Assembly (NCBI RefSeq): GCF_021440515.1
Contig: NZ_JAKCMV010000043.1
Span: 1-64,000, forward strand
Source of the DNA: Enterobacter asburiae
GTDB lineage: Bacteria; Pseudomonadota; Gammaproteobacteria; Enterobacterales; Enterobacteriaceae
Direction: 5' to 3'
DNA length: 64,000 nucleotides
A program made the position numbers and the translations under genes. The notes under the pieces were generated by a model. It ran no database searches. It worked only from the letters and a program-made list of their open reading frames with translations, and had not been told where the DNA came from. Of this stretch, positions 53,025 to 61,695 are shown piece by piece. The stretch's first letter is position 1, and each line of letters starts with the position of its first letter.

Positions 53025-54476
53025 GTGAACACACTCAACCGTCGTGATTTCCCCGGTGCTCTCTATCCAGAACGTATCATTCAGTTTGGTGAAGGCAACT
53101 TTTTACGTGCGTTCGTGGACTGGCAGATTGACCTGCTGAACGAACATACCGATCTCAATTCCGGCGTGGTGATTGTTCGTCCTATCAAGAGCGATTTCCC
53201 ACCGTCCCTGAGCACGCAGGACGGTCTCTACACCACCATCATTCGCGGCCTGAACGAGCAGGGTGAAGCGGTGAGCGACGCGCGTTTAATCCGCTCGGTT
53301 AACCGCGAAATCAGCGTCTATGACCAGTACGACGAATTTCTGAAGCTGGCGCATAACCCGGAGATGCGTTTTGTTTTCTCGAACACCACCGAAGCAGGCA
53401 TCAGCTACCATGCGGGCGACAAATTCGACGACGCGCCTGCGGTGAGCTACCCGGCGAAGCTGACCCGTCTACTGTTCGAGCGTTTCACCCACTTTAACGG
53501 CGCGGCGGATAAGGGCTGGATCATCATTCCGTGCGAACTGATTGATTATAACGGCGATGCGCTGCGCGAGCTGGTCTTGCGCTACGCGCAGGAGTGGGCG
53601 CTTCCGGCGGCCTTTACCCAGTGGCTGAACGAGGCCAACAGCTTCTGCTCTACGCTGGTTGACCGCATCGTCACCGGCTATCCGCGTGATGAAGTGGCGG
53701 CTCTGGATACAGAGCTGGGCTACCACGACGGCTTCCTCGATACCGCTGAACACTTCTACCTGTTTGTTATTCAGGGACCTAAATCCCTCGCCAGCGAGCT
53801 GCGCCTGGATAAACTCCCGCTCAACGTGCTGATCGTCGACGACATCAAGCCGTATAAAGAACGTAAGGTGGCGATCCTGAACGGTGCCCACACGGCGCTG
53901 GTGCCGGTGGCGTACCAGGCAGGGCTGGATACCGTTGGTGAAGCCATGAACGATACCGAGGTGTGCGCGTTCGTTGAAAAGGCGATTTACGAGGAGATTA
54001 TCCCGGTTCTCGATTTACCGCGCGACGAGCTTGAATCCTTTGCCAGCGCGGTGACCGGGCGTTTCCGCAACCCGTACATCAAGCACCAGCTGCTGTCGAT
54101 TGCGCTGAACGGCATGACCAAATTCCGCACGCGTATTCTTCCGCAGCTGCTGGCAGGGCAGAAGGCGACCGGTAAACTGCCCGCGCGCCTGACCTTTGCG
54201 CTGGCGGCGCTGATCGCGTTCTACCGCGCCGAACGTAACGGTGAAAGCTATCCGGTTCAGGACGACGCGCACTGGCTTGAGCGCTACCAGCAGCTTTGGG
54301 CTCAGCATCACGATAAGCAAATCAGTACTCAGGATTTAGTGCGTTCTGTACTTAGCGTCAGCGAGCACTGGGAGCAAGATCTTACTCAGGTGAACGGATT
54401 GGTAGAACAGGTTGCGGCAGACCTTGATGCGATTCTGCAAAAAGGGATGCGCGACGCGGTAAAACCGCTCTGCTAA
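53025..54476 (+). CDS. uxaB: Tagaturonate reductase (altronate oxidoreductase)
   Basis: NAD-dependent enzyme of 483 aa, the length of E. coli UxaB, reducing D-tagaturonate to D-altronate in galacturonate breakdown. The N-terminus [20 protein letters not shown] and [21 protein letters not shown] are diagnostic of the mannitol-dehydrogenase/UxaB family; [12 protein letters not shown] is the nucleotide-binding start. The start is GTG at 53025, 8 nt after AAAGGA; the overlapping ATG at 53023 is out of frame. A terminator follows. It is placed next to yneE as in E. coli. Confidence 0.95.
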   Translation: MNTLNRRDFPGALYPERIIQFGEGNFLRAFVDWQIDLLNEHTDLNSGVVIVRPIKSDFPPSLSTQDGLYTTIIRGLNEQGEAVSDARLIRSVNREISVYDQYDEFLKLAHNPEMRFVFSNTTEAGISYHAGDKFDDAPAVSYPAKLTRLLFERFTHFNGAADKGWIIIPCELIDYNGDALRELVLRYAQEWALPAAFTQWLNEANSFCSTLVDRIVTGYPRDEVAALDTELGYHDGFLDTAEHFYLFVIQGPKSLASELRLDKLPLNVLIVDDIKPYKERKVAILNGAHTALVPVAYQAGLDTVGEAMNDTEVCAFVEKAIYEEIIPVLDLPRDELESFASAVTGRFRNPYIKHQLLSIALNGMTKFRTRILPQLLAGQKATGKLPARLTFALAALIAFYRAERNGESYPVQDDAHWLERYQQLWAQHHDKQISTQDLVRSVLSVSEHWEQDLTQVNGLVEQVAADLDAILQKGMRDAVKPLC

Positions 54477-54483
54477 CTCGTTA

Positions 54484-54517
54484 AGGGGAGAAGCCGCAAG
54501 GCTCTCCTCTGTTTTTT
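54484..54517 (+). terminator. Terminator of uxaB
   Basis: GGAGA(A)GCC and GGCTCTCC around a GCAA tetraloop (54487-54507) are followed by TGTTTTTT. It starts 10 bp after the uxaB stop. Confidence 0.88.
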
Positions 54518-54686
54518 ACACCTTAATTAGTTACAACATACTATGTGCCGTTGTTTTAAAAAACAGGCTCAGCACCGTGCGGTTTAGGCTTAACAGGTCA
54601 TAAAGGGCAATGTTCTGTTAACAAGCTTGCAACTGTGAGAGGGATCACGTTTAATAACCGCGCTCTTTCCCTTTCTGATACTGACT

Positions 54687-55601
54687 ATGATCGTTCGTCC
54701 TCAACAGCACTGGTTACAACTGATTTTCGTCTGGCACGGCTCGGTTCTTCCAAAGATTTACACCCGACTGCTGCTTAACTTCCTGCTTTCTATCGCCGTA
54801 ATCCTGATGCTGCCGTGGTATACCTCGCTGGGCATCAAGTTTACCGTCGCGCCGTTCAGCATTCTGGGCGTGGCCATCGCGATATTCCTCGGTTTCAGAA
54901 ACAACGCCTGCTATTCGCGCTACGTCGAAGCTCGCCAGCTTTGGGGACAGCTGATGATAGCGGCACGCTCGCTGTTTCGCGAGGTAAAAAACACCTTACC
55001 TGACGATCCGCACCTGGGAGAGTTTGTGCGTCTGCAAATCGCGTTCGCCCACTGCCTGCGCATGACGCTGCGTCGCGTGCCGCTGGAAGACCGGCTCGCG
55101 TCGTATTTGTCACCGCCGGATTTACGTAAAGTGGTCGAATCAACGTCACCCGCCAACCGTATCCTGCTGATCATGGGCGAGTGGCTCGCGGTCCGACGCA
55201 GGGAAGGGCAGCTGTCCGATATTCTGTTCCACAGCCTTAATAATCGTCTTAACGACATGTCCATCGTGCTGTCGGGCTGCGAGCGTATTACGACCACGCC
55301 CGTGCCGTTTGCCTACACGCTAATTTTGCACCGCACGGTCTATCTGTTTTGCATCATGCTGCCGTTCGCGCTGGTTGTGGATCTGCACTACATGACCCCG
55401 TTCGTGTCGGCGCTGATCTCCTACACCTTTATCTCGCTTGATACGCTGGCGGAAGAGCTGGAAGATCCGTTTGGCACCGAAGATAACGACCTGCCGCTGG
55501 ACGCCATCTGTAACGCCATGGAGCGCGACCTGTTACAGATGAACGATGAAGAAGCCATTCCCGCACGCATCATGCCGGACAAGCATTATCAGCTGACCTG
55601 A
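54687..55601 (+). CDS. yneE: Bestrophin-family channel YneE
   Basis: Membrane protein of 304 aa, the length of E. coli YneE, homologous to bestrophin; a Klebsiella homologue is a pentameric cation channel. Four main helices are expected: about 25-65, 72-95 region, and two near 210-265 (LYFCIMLPFALVVDLHYMTP-like sequence). SILGVAIAIFLGFRNNACYSR at about 57-77 and LEDPFGTEDNDLPLDAIC near the C-terminus are family hallmarks. Its end overlaps the convergent acetyltransferase by 13 bp. Confidence 0.94.
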   Translation: MIVRPQQHWLQLIFVWHGSVLPKIYTRLLLNFLLSIAVILMLPWYTSLGIKFTVAPFSILGVAIAIFLGFRNNACYSRYVEARQLWGQLMIAARSLFREVKNTLPDDPHLGEFVRLQIAFAHCLRMTLRRVPLEDRLASYLSPPDLRKVVESTSPANRILLIMGEWLAVRRREGQLSDILFHSLNNRLNDMSIVLSGCERITTTPVPFAYTLILHRTVYLFCIMLPFALVVDLHYMTPFVSALISYTFISLDTLAEELEDPFGTEDNDLPLDAICNAMERDLLQMNDEEAIPARIMPDKHYQLT

Positions 55602-56137
55602 CGGGCGTTCCATTCGTCGCGGGTGATCTCCCACAGCTCGGAGTCGAGCAGCCCGCTAACGTAGGCTTTCTTTTCAGTTCTGATTAGCCTCATGCCGCTG
55701 CTCGCGGAAATACGCTGAGAGCGGCTGTTCTGTGCCGCTTTTGGCGCGCGCAGCACTGGCTTGTTTAGCGTGTTAAACCAAAAGTCCGTTGCCGCGATGC
55801 TCGCTTCACGCATATAGCCTTGTCCTTGCCACTCCGGCGCCAGCCAGAATCCACGGTTGTTATCTTCCACGTCGTACAGGCAGATTAACCCCATCAACTC
55901 GTCCAGCGTTTCACGACGCCGAATCGTCCAGAACCAGGCGATACCTTTTTCCATATCCGGCAACGCCACGTTGTTCACGTAATGCGCCGCCCCGTTCTCC
56001 GGGTAAGGCCAGGGCACGGACGCCACCATATACCGGACGATCTCCCAGCGTGGATAAAGCGTCTGGATCTGCGGCGCATCCTCAGGCGTAAGCGGTTTTA
56101 AGAGTAAGCGTTCGGTGGTTAAGGTGGGTATGGTCAT
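55589..56137 (-). CDS. RimJ/RimL-type GNAT acetyltransferase
   Basis: GNAT protein of 182 aa of the RimJ/RimL branch. The N-terminus TLTTERLLLKPLTPEDAPQI is typical of that branch, and the acetyl-CoA loop is FWLAPEWQGQGYMREA at about 115-130. A C-terminal stretch RISASSGMRLIRTEKKAYVS follows. Substrate may be a protein N-terminus or small amine; unknown. It is divergent from the next acetyltransferase gene and overlaps the yneE end by 13 bp. Confidence 0.86.
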   Translation of the reverse strand: MTIPTLTTERLLLKPLTPEDAPQIQTLYPRWEIVRYMVASVPWPYPENGAAHYVNNVALPDMEKGIAWFWTIRRRETLDELMGLICLYDVEDNNRGFWLAPEWQGQGYMREASIAATDFWFNTLNKPVLRAPKAAQNSRSQRISASSGMRLIRTEKKAYVSGLLDSELWEITRDEWNARQVS

Positions 56138-56218
56138 CGGCCGATCTCCATTTTTATGAGTTATGCTTTTGTTTGCGTTCTGGTATTTTCATCAGTATCA
56201 CACCTTCGAGGGCCCATC

Positions 56219-56689
56219 ATGACCTTAAGACACGCAAAACCGCAAGAGGCCGAAATACTCTGGGACGTGCGCAATCAGGCGATCCGTTTTGGCTGCAAAA
56301 ACAGCTATCCCGAGGACGTTATTGCGCGCTGGACGCCCGAGAAGATGCCCGAACATTACCGGCAGATGGTGGTGGAAAACCCGTTTTACGTGGTTGAGGA
56401 TGAGAAGGGCGTTATCGCGGCGACAGGCTATCTGGATCTTGAAACCAACTGCATCGAAGCGATATTTACCTTGCCCTCAGCGGCGGGAAAAGGGCTGGCG
56501 ACGCAAATTATCGATGCCTTAAAAGCAGAGGCGACCTCGCGCGGTATTACCCGTTTATCCCTTTCATCGACGCCTAACGCGCAGTCGTTTTACCAAAAGC
56601 TCGGGTTTATTACGCTCGGTGAAAATTACCATTCGTCGCGCATGGCCGGGGCGGAACTGCGCTGTTTTGACATGACGTTAGATCTATAA
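56219..56689 (+). CDS. GNAT-family N-acetyltransferase
   Basis: Minimal GNAT, 156 aa. LRHAKPQEAEILWDVRNQAI opens the fold, LPSAAGKGLATQIIDAL is the acetyl-CoA loop and NAQSFYQKLGF the conserved C-terminal patch. The start at 56219 follows GAGGG; the frame is open 21 codons further but that part looks non-coding. The next acetyltransferase starts 12 bp after its stop, so the two form an operon. Substrate unknown. Confidence 0.85.
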   Translation: MTLRHAKPQEAEILWDVRNQAIRFGCKNSYPEDVIARWTPEKMPEHYRQMVVENPFYVVEDEKGVIAATGYLDLETNCIEAIFTLPSAAGKGLATQIIDALKAEATSRGITRLSLSSTPNAQSFYQKLGFITLGENYHSSRMAGAELRCFDMTLDL

Positions 56690-56701
56690 AGAGAGGAACA
56701 C

Positions 56702-57142
56702 ATGGCGGTAACGGTAAGGGCATTACGCGAAGAGGATTATGACCAGTGGCGTCCGCTTTGGGACGGGTACACGCACTTTTATGACTGCGTGCTGGAGGAG
56801 TCCGTGACGGCGGCAACCTGGGAAAGGGCGCTCAGCCCCGCGTCTGCGATGTTTTGCCGGGTGGCAGAAAAAGAGGGCCGGGTAACGGGTTTTGCCATGT
56901 GCGTGTTGCATGAAGGCACCTGGTCAACCGCACCCATTTGCTATCTGGAGGATCTGTTTGTTGATGCCGACGCGCGCGGTGCGGGCATCGGGCAGGCGCT
57001 GATTGACGCCCTGATGGACGAAGGCAAACGCGAAGGGTGGTCAAAACTCTACTGGTTCACCCGCCAAAACAACCCGGCGCGCAAGCTTTATGACCGCTTC
57101 GGCGAGGCCGACGACTATGTTCGCTACCGTATTTCGCTGTAA
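56702..57142 (+). CDS. GNAT-family N-acetyltransferase
   Basis: Minimal GNAT, 146 aa, with a canonical acetyl-CoA loop DADARGAGIGQALIDAL near residues 90-106 and the C-terminal patch NPARKLYDRFGEADDYVRY. The strand CYLEDLFVD before the loop is typical of the family. AGAGAGGAACAC precedes the ATG. It is translated 12 bp after the previous acetyltransferase. Substrate unknown; related proteins acetylate small amines. Confidence 0.87.
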   Translation: MAVTVRALREEDYDQWRPLWDGYTHFYDCVLEESVTAATWERALSPASAMFCRVAEKEGRVTGFAMCVLHEGTWSTAPICYLEDLFVDADARGAGIGQALIDALMDEGKREGWSKLYWFTRQNNPARKLYDRFGEADDYVRYRISL

Positions 57143-57160
57143 CGTCCTCCGTTAAATCGC

Positions 57161-57205
57161 CTGTGTTTGTATCACACTGTATCTGTCCGCGAGATACATA
57201 CACAG
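57161..57205 (+). promoter_or_regulatory. Palindromic operator candidate upstream of the exported hydrolase
   Basis: CTGTGTTTGTATC (57161-57173) and GATACATACACAG (57193-57205) are inverse complements at 12 of 13 positions. A further TGTATC at 57178-57183 lies 10 bp after the first TGTATC, giving a direct repeat typical of OmpR-family sites. GATACA ends 95 bp before the hydrolase ATG. A related dyad stands before the DipZ-like gene at 60375-60408. Confidence 0.65.
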
Positions 57206-57292
57206 GCTTGCAATAAAGACCGTTCCGCAAACATCCCTAATACAAAAACCTGTTGTTATAGACCCGTAATTTACTCAACCGGAGATATCAAC

Positions 57293-58288
57293 ATGTTTAA
57301 TAAACTCGCTTATTCAACCCTGGCGCTGACCGTTTCTCTTGGTAGCGTCATGTCCTGCCAGGCGGAAGCTACCGGCAAAGACTTCACCGCCGCCTTTAAT
57401 CAGATCCACCAAATCAACGCGGGCGATCTAAACGTCGGCTACGTCGATATCGGCCCGAAAAATGGGCAACCCGTCATCCTGCTGCACGGCTGGCCGTACG
57501 ATATTCACAGCTACGCGGAAGTAGCCCCGGTCCTTGCCGCAAAAGGGTATCGGGTGATCGTGCCTTCGCTGCGCGGATACGGCACCACGCGCTTTATCTC
57601 GGACAAAACCCCGCGTAACGGCCAGCCCTCGGCGCTGGCAAAAGATATCGTCAATCTGATGGATGCGCTGAATATTAAACAGGCCGACTTTGCCGGGTAC
57701 GACTGGGGCGCCCGTACTGCGGATATCGTCGCCGCGCTGTGGCCAGAACGCGTCAAATCGTTGGTCTCCGTCAGCGGGTATCTGATCGGCAGTCAGGCGT
57801 TGGGCAAACAGCCGTTGCCGCCGAAAGCGGAACAGCAGTGGTGGTATCAGTTTTACTTTGCCACCGAGCGCGGTGCGCAAGGGTATGCGAAAAACACCCA
57901 CGATTTCGCCCGTCTGATCTGGTCCGAGGCCTCGCCTGACTGGACGTTCAGCGATGCGACCTTTAACGCCAGCGCAAAATCGCTGGATAACCGGGACCAT
58001 GTCGCCGTTACGCTCAGCAACTACCGCTGGCGTTTGGGTCTGGAAAAAGGCGAACGCCAGTACGATCGGTACGAACAAAAACTGGCGACGCTGCCGGCCA
58101 TCAGCGTGCCGACCATCACCATTGAAGGCGGGAACAACGGTGCGCCGCACCCGGCCCCTGAAGCCTATGCCGCGAAATTTACCGGGAAATATGAACACCG
58201 CACCTTCGGCGCGACCGTCGGACACAACCCGCCGCAGGAAGCCCCGCAGGACTTCGTGAAGGCCGTCGTCGACGCTGATAAGCTCTGA
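57293..58288 (+). CDS. Exported alpha/beta hydrolase (epoxide hydrolase/dehalogenase-like)
   Basis: Alpha/beta-fold hydrolase of 331 aa with an N-terminal signal peptide (about residues 1-24), so it acts in the periplasm. Cys22 in SVMSCQAEA could make it a lipoprotein, but Met at -2 is unusual. The oxyanion motif is HGWPYD (65-70). The nucleophile elbow is GYDWGA with Asp137, an aspartate in place of serine, the mark of epoxide hydrolases and haloalkane dehalogenases. The likely catalytic His is in GATVGHNPP. The start at 57293 follows GGAGA by 7 nt. A two-component system follows after 44 bp, and an upstream palindrome is shared with the DipZ-like gene. Confidence 0.88.
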   Translation: MFNKLAYSTLALTVSLGSVMSCQAEATGKDFTAAFNQIHQINAGDLNVGYVDIGPKNGQPVILLHGWPYDIHSYAEVAPVLAAKGYRVIVPSLRGYGTTRFISDKTPRNGQPSALAKDIVNLMDALNIKQADFAGYDWGARTADIVAALWPERVKSLVSVSGYLIGSQALGKQPLPPKAEQQWWYQFYFATERGAQGYAKNTHDFARLIWSEASPDWTFSDATFNASAKSLDNRDHVAVTLSNYRWRLGLEKGERQYDRYEQKLATLPAISVPTITIEGGNNGAPHPAPEAYAAKFTGKYEHRTFGATVGHNPPQEAPQDFVKAVVDADKL

Positions 58289-58332
58289 AATGTGCTATTT
58301 TCAGAACGTTACCCCTCTTTCAGGAGCTACCG

Positions 58333-59073
58333 GTGGAGCATATTGATCATATCCTTGTCGTCGATGACGACAGGGATATTCGCGAGTTGGTTGTCGACTA
58401 TCTTGTGAAATCGGGCTACCACGCCTCGGGTGCCGCGAACGGCAAAGAGATGCGTCAGGTGCTTGAGAAGCAGCATGTTGATCTGGTGGTGCTGGATGTG
58501 ATGATGCCCGGCGACGACGGGCTAACCCTGTGCCGCCAGCTGCGCAGCAGCAGGCACAAAGATCTGCCGATCCTGATGCTCACCGCCCGCGACGACGATA
58601 CCGACCGCATTCTCGGACTGGAGATGGGGGCGGACGATTACGTGGTCAAACCGTTCGTCGCCCGTGAATTACTGGCGCGTATTAAAGCTATTTTGCGCCG
58701 TTTTCGCACCATGCCGCCCAATCTTCAGGTGACCGAGGCCGGGCGTCGGGTGGTGTTCGGCGACTGGCAGCTTGATACCGTCGCGCGCCACCTGATCGAC
58801 AACGACGGCCTGGTGGTGGCGTTAAGCGGGGCGGAGTATCGGCTGTTGCGCGTGTTTCTGGATCATCCACAGCGGGTGCTAACGCGCGATCAGCTGCTTA
58901 ATTTGACCCAGGGACGCGATGCCGAGCTGTTTGAACGCTCTATCGATCTGCTGGTCAGCCGCGTTCGCCAGCGTCTGAATGAAGACGCCCTCACGCCAGC
59001 CTATATCAAAACCGTGCGCAGCGAAGGCTATGTCTTTACGATGCCGGTGACCATCGTTGAGGCCAACGAATGA
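58333..59073 (+). CDS. OmpR-family response regulator
   Basis: Response regulator of 246 aa. The receiver domain at about 5-118 has the acidic pocket DDD (11-13), phosphoacceptor Asp55 (VVLDVMMP) and Lys in VVKPF. A winged-helix DNA-binding domain occupies about 140-238 (LSGAEYRLLRVFLDHPQRVLTR, VRSEGYVF). The start is GTG at 58333 with CAGGAG 6 nt upstream. The end overlaps the kinase gene by four bases. It is not one of the regulators I can name. Repeats before the flanking hydrolase and DipZ-like genes are its most likely targets. Confidence 0.92.
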   Translation: MEHIDHILVVDDDRDIRELVVDYLVKSGYHASGAANGKEMRQVLEKQHVDLVVLDVMMPGDDGLTLCRQLRSSRHKDLPILMLTARDDDTDRILGLEMGADDYVVKPFVARELLARIKAILRRFRTMPPNLQVTEAGRRVVFGDWQLDTVARHLIDNDGLVVALSGAEYRLLRVFLDHPQRVLTRDQLLNLTQGRDAELFERSIDLLVSRVRQRLNEDALTPAYIKTVRSEGYVFTMPVTIVEANE

Positions 59074-60368
59074 GGATCTGGCCGCGATCGCTGCTCGCGC
59101 GACTGCTGATTATCGTCCTTATCGGCCTGCTACTGGCGAATTCCCTCAGCCTGACGCTGGTTATGGTTGAGCGAATGCGCAGCGCCCGAACGGTGATGCT
59201 GGGTAATCTGGAATACGACGTCGCTACCAGCGTCGCGATCCTCGACCGGCTTCCGGCAAACGAGCGCGAAGCCTGGCTTTCCCGCCTCGATCGCGGCAAT
59301 TATCGTTATATTCTCGGCGCAGGCGAGGCGGGTTCGCCCCCGCAGGATAAACGCTCAAAAGATGCAATTCGCACCCTGAAAGCCACGCTTGAACCGCACT
59401 ATCCGCTGCGGTTCACCGCCGTTCCGGGGCCGATATCCCATATTCAGGCGCATTTGCAGCTGCGCGACGGATCCCCGCTGACCATCGACCTGATCCCCCG
59501 AATGCCGCCCGTGGCCAGCTGGCTGCCGGTGTTGCTCATTCTGCAACTGCTGCTGGTTGCGATCTGCTCGTGGATAGCGGTGCGTCAGGTGGTGCAGCCG
59601 TTTTCCCGCTTTACCCGCGCGGTCGACTCCCTCGACCCGGCGGCGAACACCCCGATGCACGAGCAGGGGCCGGTTGAAGTTCACCGGGCCGCACACGCCT
59701 TTAACGCCATGCAGTCGCGTATTCAAACGCATCTTCGGGAACGCACGCAGATTCTGGCCTCTATCTCTCACGATCTCCAGACGCCGATCACCCGCATGAA
59801 GCTGCGCGTGGAGATGGCGGAACAGCCTGAGCTGCGCGATAAGCTGTTAAATGATTTAGACAATATGTCGCGCCTGGTGCGGGAGGGGATTGCCTATGCC
59901 CGGTCATCAGAACCTCTTGAAGAAACGTCGTTTAAGCTGGAGCTGAACGCCTGGATCAACAGCATCGTATGTGATTATCAGGACATCGGTAAAAGCGTGC
60001 AGTTTCAGGCATTGTCCACGCGACTGCCGCTGACCACGCGTCCGCAGGCGCTGCGCCGCGTGATGACCAACCTGCTGGATAACGCACTGAAGTTTGGCGA
60101 CCGGGCGACCGTTGAGATTGTCGAGCCGGACGCGCATCACGTTGCGATCCACATTATCGATAACGGGCCGGGTATTCCTGATGCGGAGCTGGACGCGGTG
60201 CTGCAACCCTTTTACCGGGTGGAGACCTCGCGTAATCGCGACACCGGCGGCACCGGGCTGGGGCTGGCGATTGCCGCCCAGCTCACGGCGCAGCTTGGGG
60301 GCACGCTGCAACTGGTCAACGCTTCCGAAGGCGGCCTTAAGGTGATAATCACCTTGCCACGCAATTAA
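59070..60368 (+). CDS. Sensor histidine kinase
   Basis: Membrane histidine kinase of 432 aa. TM1 is at about 8-32, a periplasmic sensor domain of about 115 residues lies at 33-150, TM2 at about 150-172, then HAMP to about 225. The phospho-His is His234 in ASISHDLQTPITRMK. ATP-binding N, G1 and G2 boxes are NLLDNALKFG, DNGPGIPDAE and GGTGLGLAIA. The layout resembles the EnvZ/RstB group. The stimulus is unknown; the neighbours suggest envelope redox or electrophile stress. The start overlaps the regulator stop (ATGA). Confidence 0.93.
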   Translation: MRIWPRSLLARLLIIVLIGLLLANSLSLTLVMVERMRSARTVMLGNLEYDVATSVAILDRLPANEREAWLSRLDRGNYRYILGAGEAGSPPQDKRSKDAIRTLKATLEPHYPLRFTAVPGPISHIQAHLQLRDGSPLTIDLIPRMPPVASWLPVLLILQLLLVAICSWIAVRQVVQPFSRFTRAVDSLDPAANTPMHEQGPVEVHRAAHAFNAMQSRIQTHLRERTQILASISHDLQTPITRMKLRVEMAEQPELRDKLLNDLDNMSRLVREGIAYARSSEPLEETSFKLELNAWINSIVCDYQDIGKSVQFQALSTRLPLTTRPQALRRVMTNLLDNALKFGDRATVEIVEPDAHHVAIHIIDNGPGIPDAELDAVLQPFYRVETSRNRDTGGTGLGLAIAAQLTAQLGGTLQLVNASEGGLKVIITLPRN

Positions 60369-60374
60369 TTGTAC

Positions 60375-60408
60375 GGCTTTGTATCAGGCGGCGCGCAGAT
60401 ACAGAGCC
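60375..60408 (+). promoter_or_regulatory. Palindromic operator candidate upstream of the DipZ-like gene
   Basis: GGCTTTGTATC (60375-60385) and GATACAGAGCC (60398-60408) are inverse complements at 10 of 11 positions. The TGTATC...GATACA core matches the element at 57161-57205, and GATACA ends 102 bp before the start codon. It lies 6 bp after the kinase stop, so a role as terminator is possible, but no T run follows. Confidence 0.6.
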
Positions 60409-60458
60409 TCACAAAACCGGCCTTTTTGCACATCTCCCGAACACATCCACGCGCTGAA

Positions 60459-60503
60459 ATGACCTCACTGCAACGTCGCAGAGACTCTGTCATGTGAGGT
60501 CAT
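60459..60503 (+). promoter_or_regulatory. Hairpin covering the ribosome site of the DipZ-like gene
   Basis: ATGACCTCAC (60459-60468) and GTGAGGTCAT (60494-60503) are perfect complements. The right arm contains the GAGG ribosome site and ends one base before the ATG. The loop can form a further CTGC/GCAG stem. This could restrict translation until it opens. Confidence 0.55.
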
Positions 60504-60504
60504 T

Positions 60505-61695
60505 ATGTTTCTGTTAATCGCTTTTCTGGGCGGAATGGTCAGCCTTCTTAGCCCCTGTACGCTGCCCGTTATTCCGCTGCTGTTCGCCGGATTTCAGGGG
60601 CAGCGCCGCCATATCGTTGCGCTGTTCGCAGGGATGATTGTGATGTTTACGGCGGTGGCGATGCTGGTAACGGTCGCCAGCGACTGGATAGTCAACGCCA
60701 CCCTGGTCGGCCGATGGCTTGCCCTGGTTATTCTTGCCGTAGCGGCGCTGGCGCTGATCTTCCCGCGATTTGCACAGCGTATTGCCGGGCCTGCGGTCAG
60801 CGCGGGGAATCACCTGAATAATCGCGGCGTGCAAACGCGCGGCGTGCCTGCCGCCTTTCTGGCGGGGCTGGCGGTCGGGCTGCTGTGGTCACCCTGCGCC
60901 GGGCCGATACTGGGAGCCATCTTTAGCATTAACATCGCCGGGCATTCAGCGGTAACTACCGGCGCGCTGCTGGCAGCCTACGGAAGCGGATGCGCCGTAA
61001 TGCTTGGCGCGCTGGGGCTGGGAGGGGGCAAACTCATGGCGCCGCTGCGGGCGAAGTCGGCGCTGATGGAACGTCTGCGTCAGGGAGCGGGCGTGGTGAT
61101 GTTAGGGGCGGTGGTGTTCAATGCCACGGGGTTAACCTCCACGCTGCAAGGGGCCAACGGCATCGCCGATAAGCTGGAAAACTCACTGCTGAGTTTATCC
61201 CGACCCGCATCATCGCCAGTCAAATTACAGCCCGTTGTACAGATCATCACACGCAGCCAGCTGCCCTCACTGAGCGGCGGCACCGGATGGATAAACGGTG
61301 ACCCTGTCACGCCGGAGTCGCTTAAAGGCAAAGTGGTGCTGATCGATTTCTGGACGTGGGACTGCATTAACTGCCAGCACACGCTGCCTTACGTGCGCGC
61401 GTGGGCCAACCAGTATCAGTCTCAGGGACTGGTGGTAATCGGGGTACACACGCCGGAATATCCGTGGGAAAAACCGCTCTCCTCGGTGAAAGAGGCGGTC
61501 GCTAAATGGCAACTGCCGTACCGCGTCGTGGCGGATAAAAACTATCAAATCTGGAACGCCTTCGGAAACCAGTACTGGCCCGCGCATTATTATTTCGATG
61601 CCAAAGGCCAGCTGCGTTACACCTCCTTTGGCGAAGGCAATTACGGCAAACAGGAGCAGATTATCCAGCAGCTGCTGAAAGAGGCCCGCTCTTAA
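60505..61695 (+). CDS. DipZ-like membrane thiol-disulfide protein (CcdA domain fused to thioredoxin/TlpA domain)
   Basis: Fusion protein of 396 aa. The N-terminal CcdA/DsbD-like membrane part (about 1-205, six helices) has paired redox cysteines Cys18 (SPCTLPVIP) and Cys131 (SPCAGPILG). The C-terminal part (about 250-396) is a periplasmic thioredoxin fold with the CxxC motif Cys287-Ile-Asn-Cys290 in [14 protein letters not shown]. This is the DipZ arrangement, moving reducing power from the cytosol to periplasmic substrates, possibly oxidised methionine or cysteine enzymes. No msrA or cytochrome c genes are adjacent. The end overlaps tam by four bases. Regulation is probably by the upstream two-component system and a leader hairpin. 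Confidence 0.92.
   Translation: MFLLIAFLGGMVSLLSPCTLPVIPLLFAGFQGQRRHIVALFAGMIVMFTAVAMLVTVASDWIVNATLVGRWLALVILAVAALALIFPRFAQRIAGPAVSAGNHLNNRGVQTRGVPAAFLAGLAVGLLWSPCAGPILGAIFSINIAGHSAVTTGALLAAYGSGCAVMLGALGLGGGKLMAPLRAKSALMERLRQGAGVVMLGAVVFNATGLTSTLQGANGIADKLENSLLSLSRPASSPVKLQPVVQIITRSQLPSLSGGTGWINGDPVTPESLKGKVVLIDFWTWDCINCQHTLPYVRAWANQYQSQGLVVIGVHTPEYPWEKPLSSVKEAVAKWQLPYRVVADKNYQIWNAFGNQYWPAHYYFDAKGQLRYTSFGEGNYGKQEQIIQQLLKEARS

Noticed and set aside
54542..54586. A 14-codon open frame (MCRCFKKQAQHRAV) between uxaB and yneE
   Set aside because: No ribosome site and too short to judge without conservation data.
57320..57370. The exported hydrolase as a definite lipoprotein
   Set aside because: The VMSC sequence around Cys22 has Met at -2, which is outside the usual lipobox.
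60375..60408. Reading the dyad only as a terminator of the kinase gene
   Set aside because: No T run follows, and the same core occurs in a promoter at 57161-57205. Kept as an operator candidate, with the terminator role noted.
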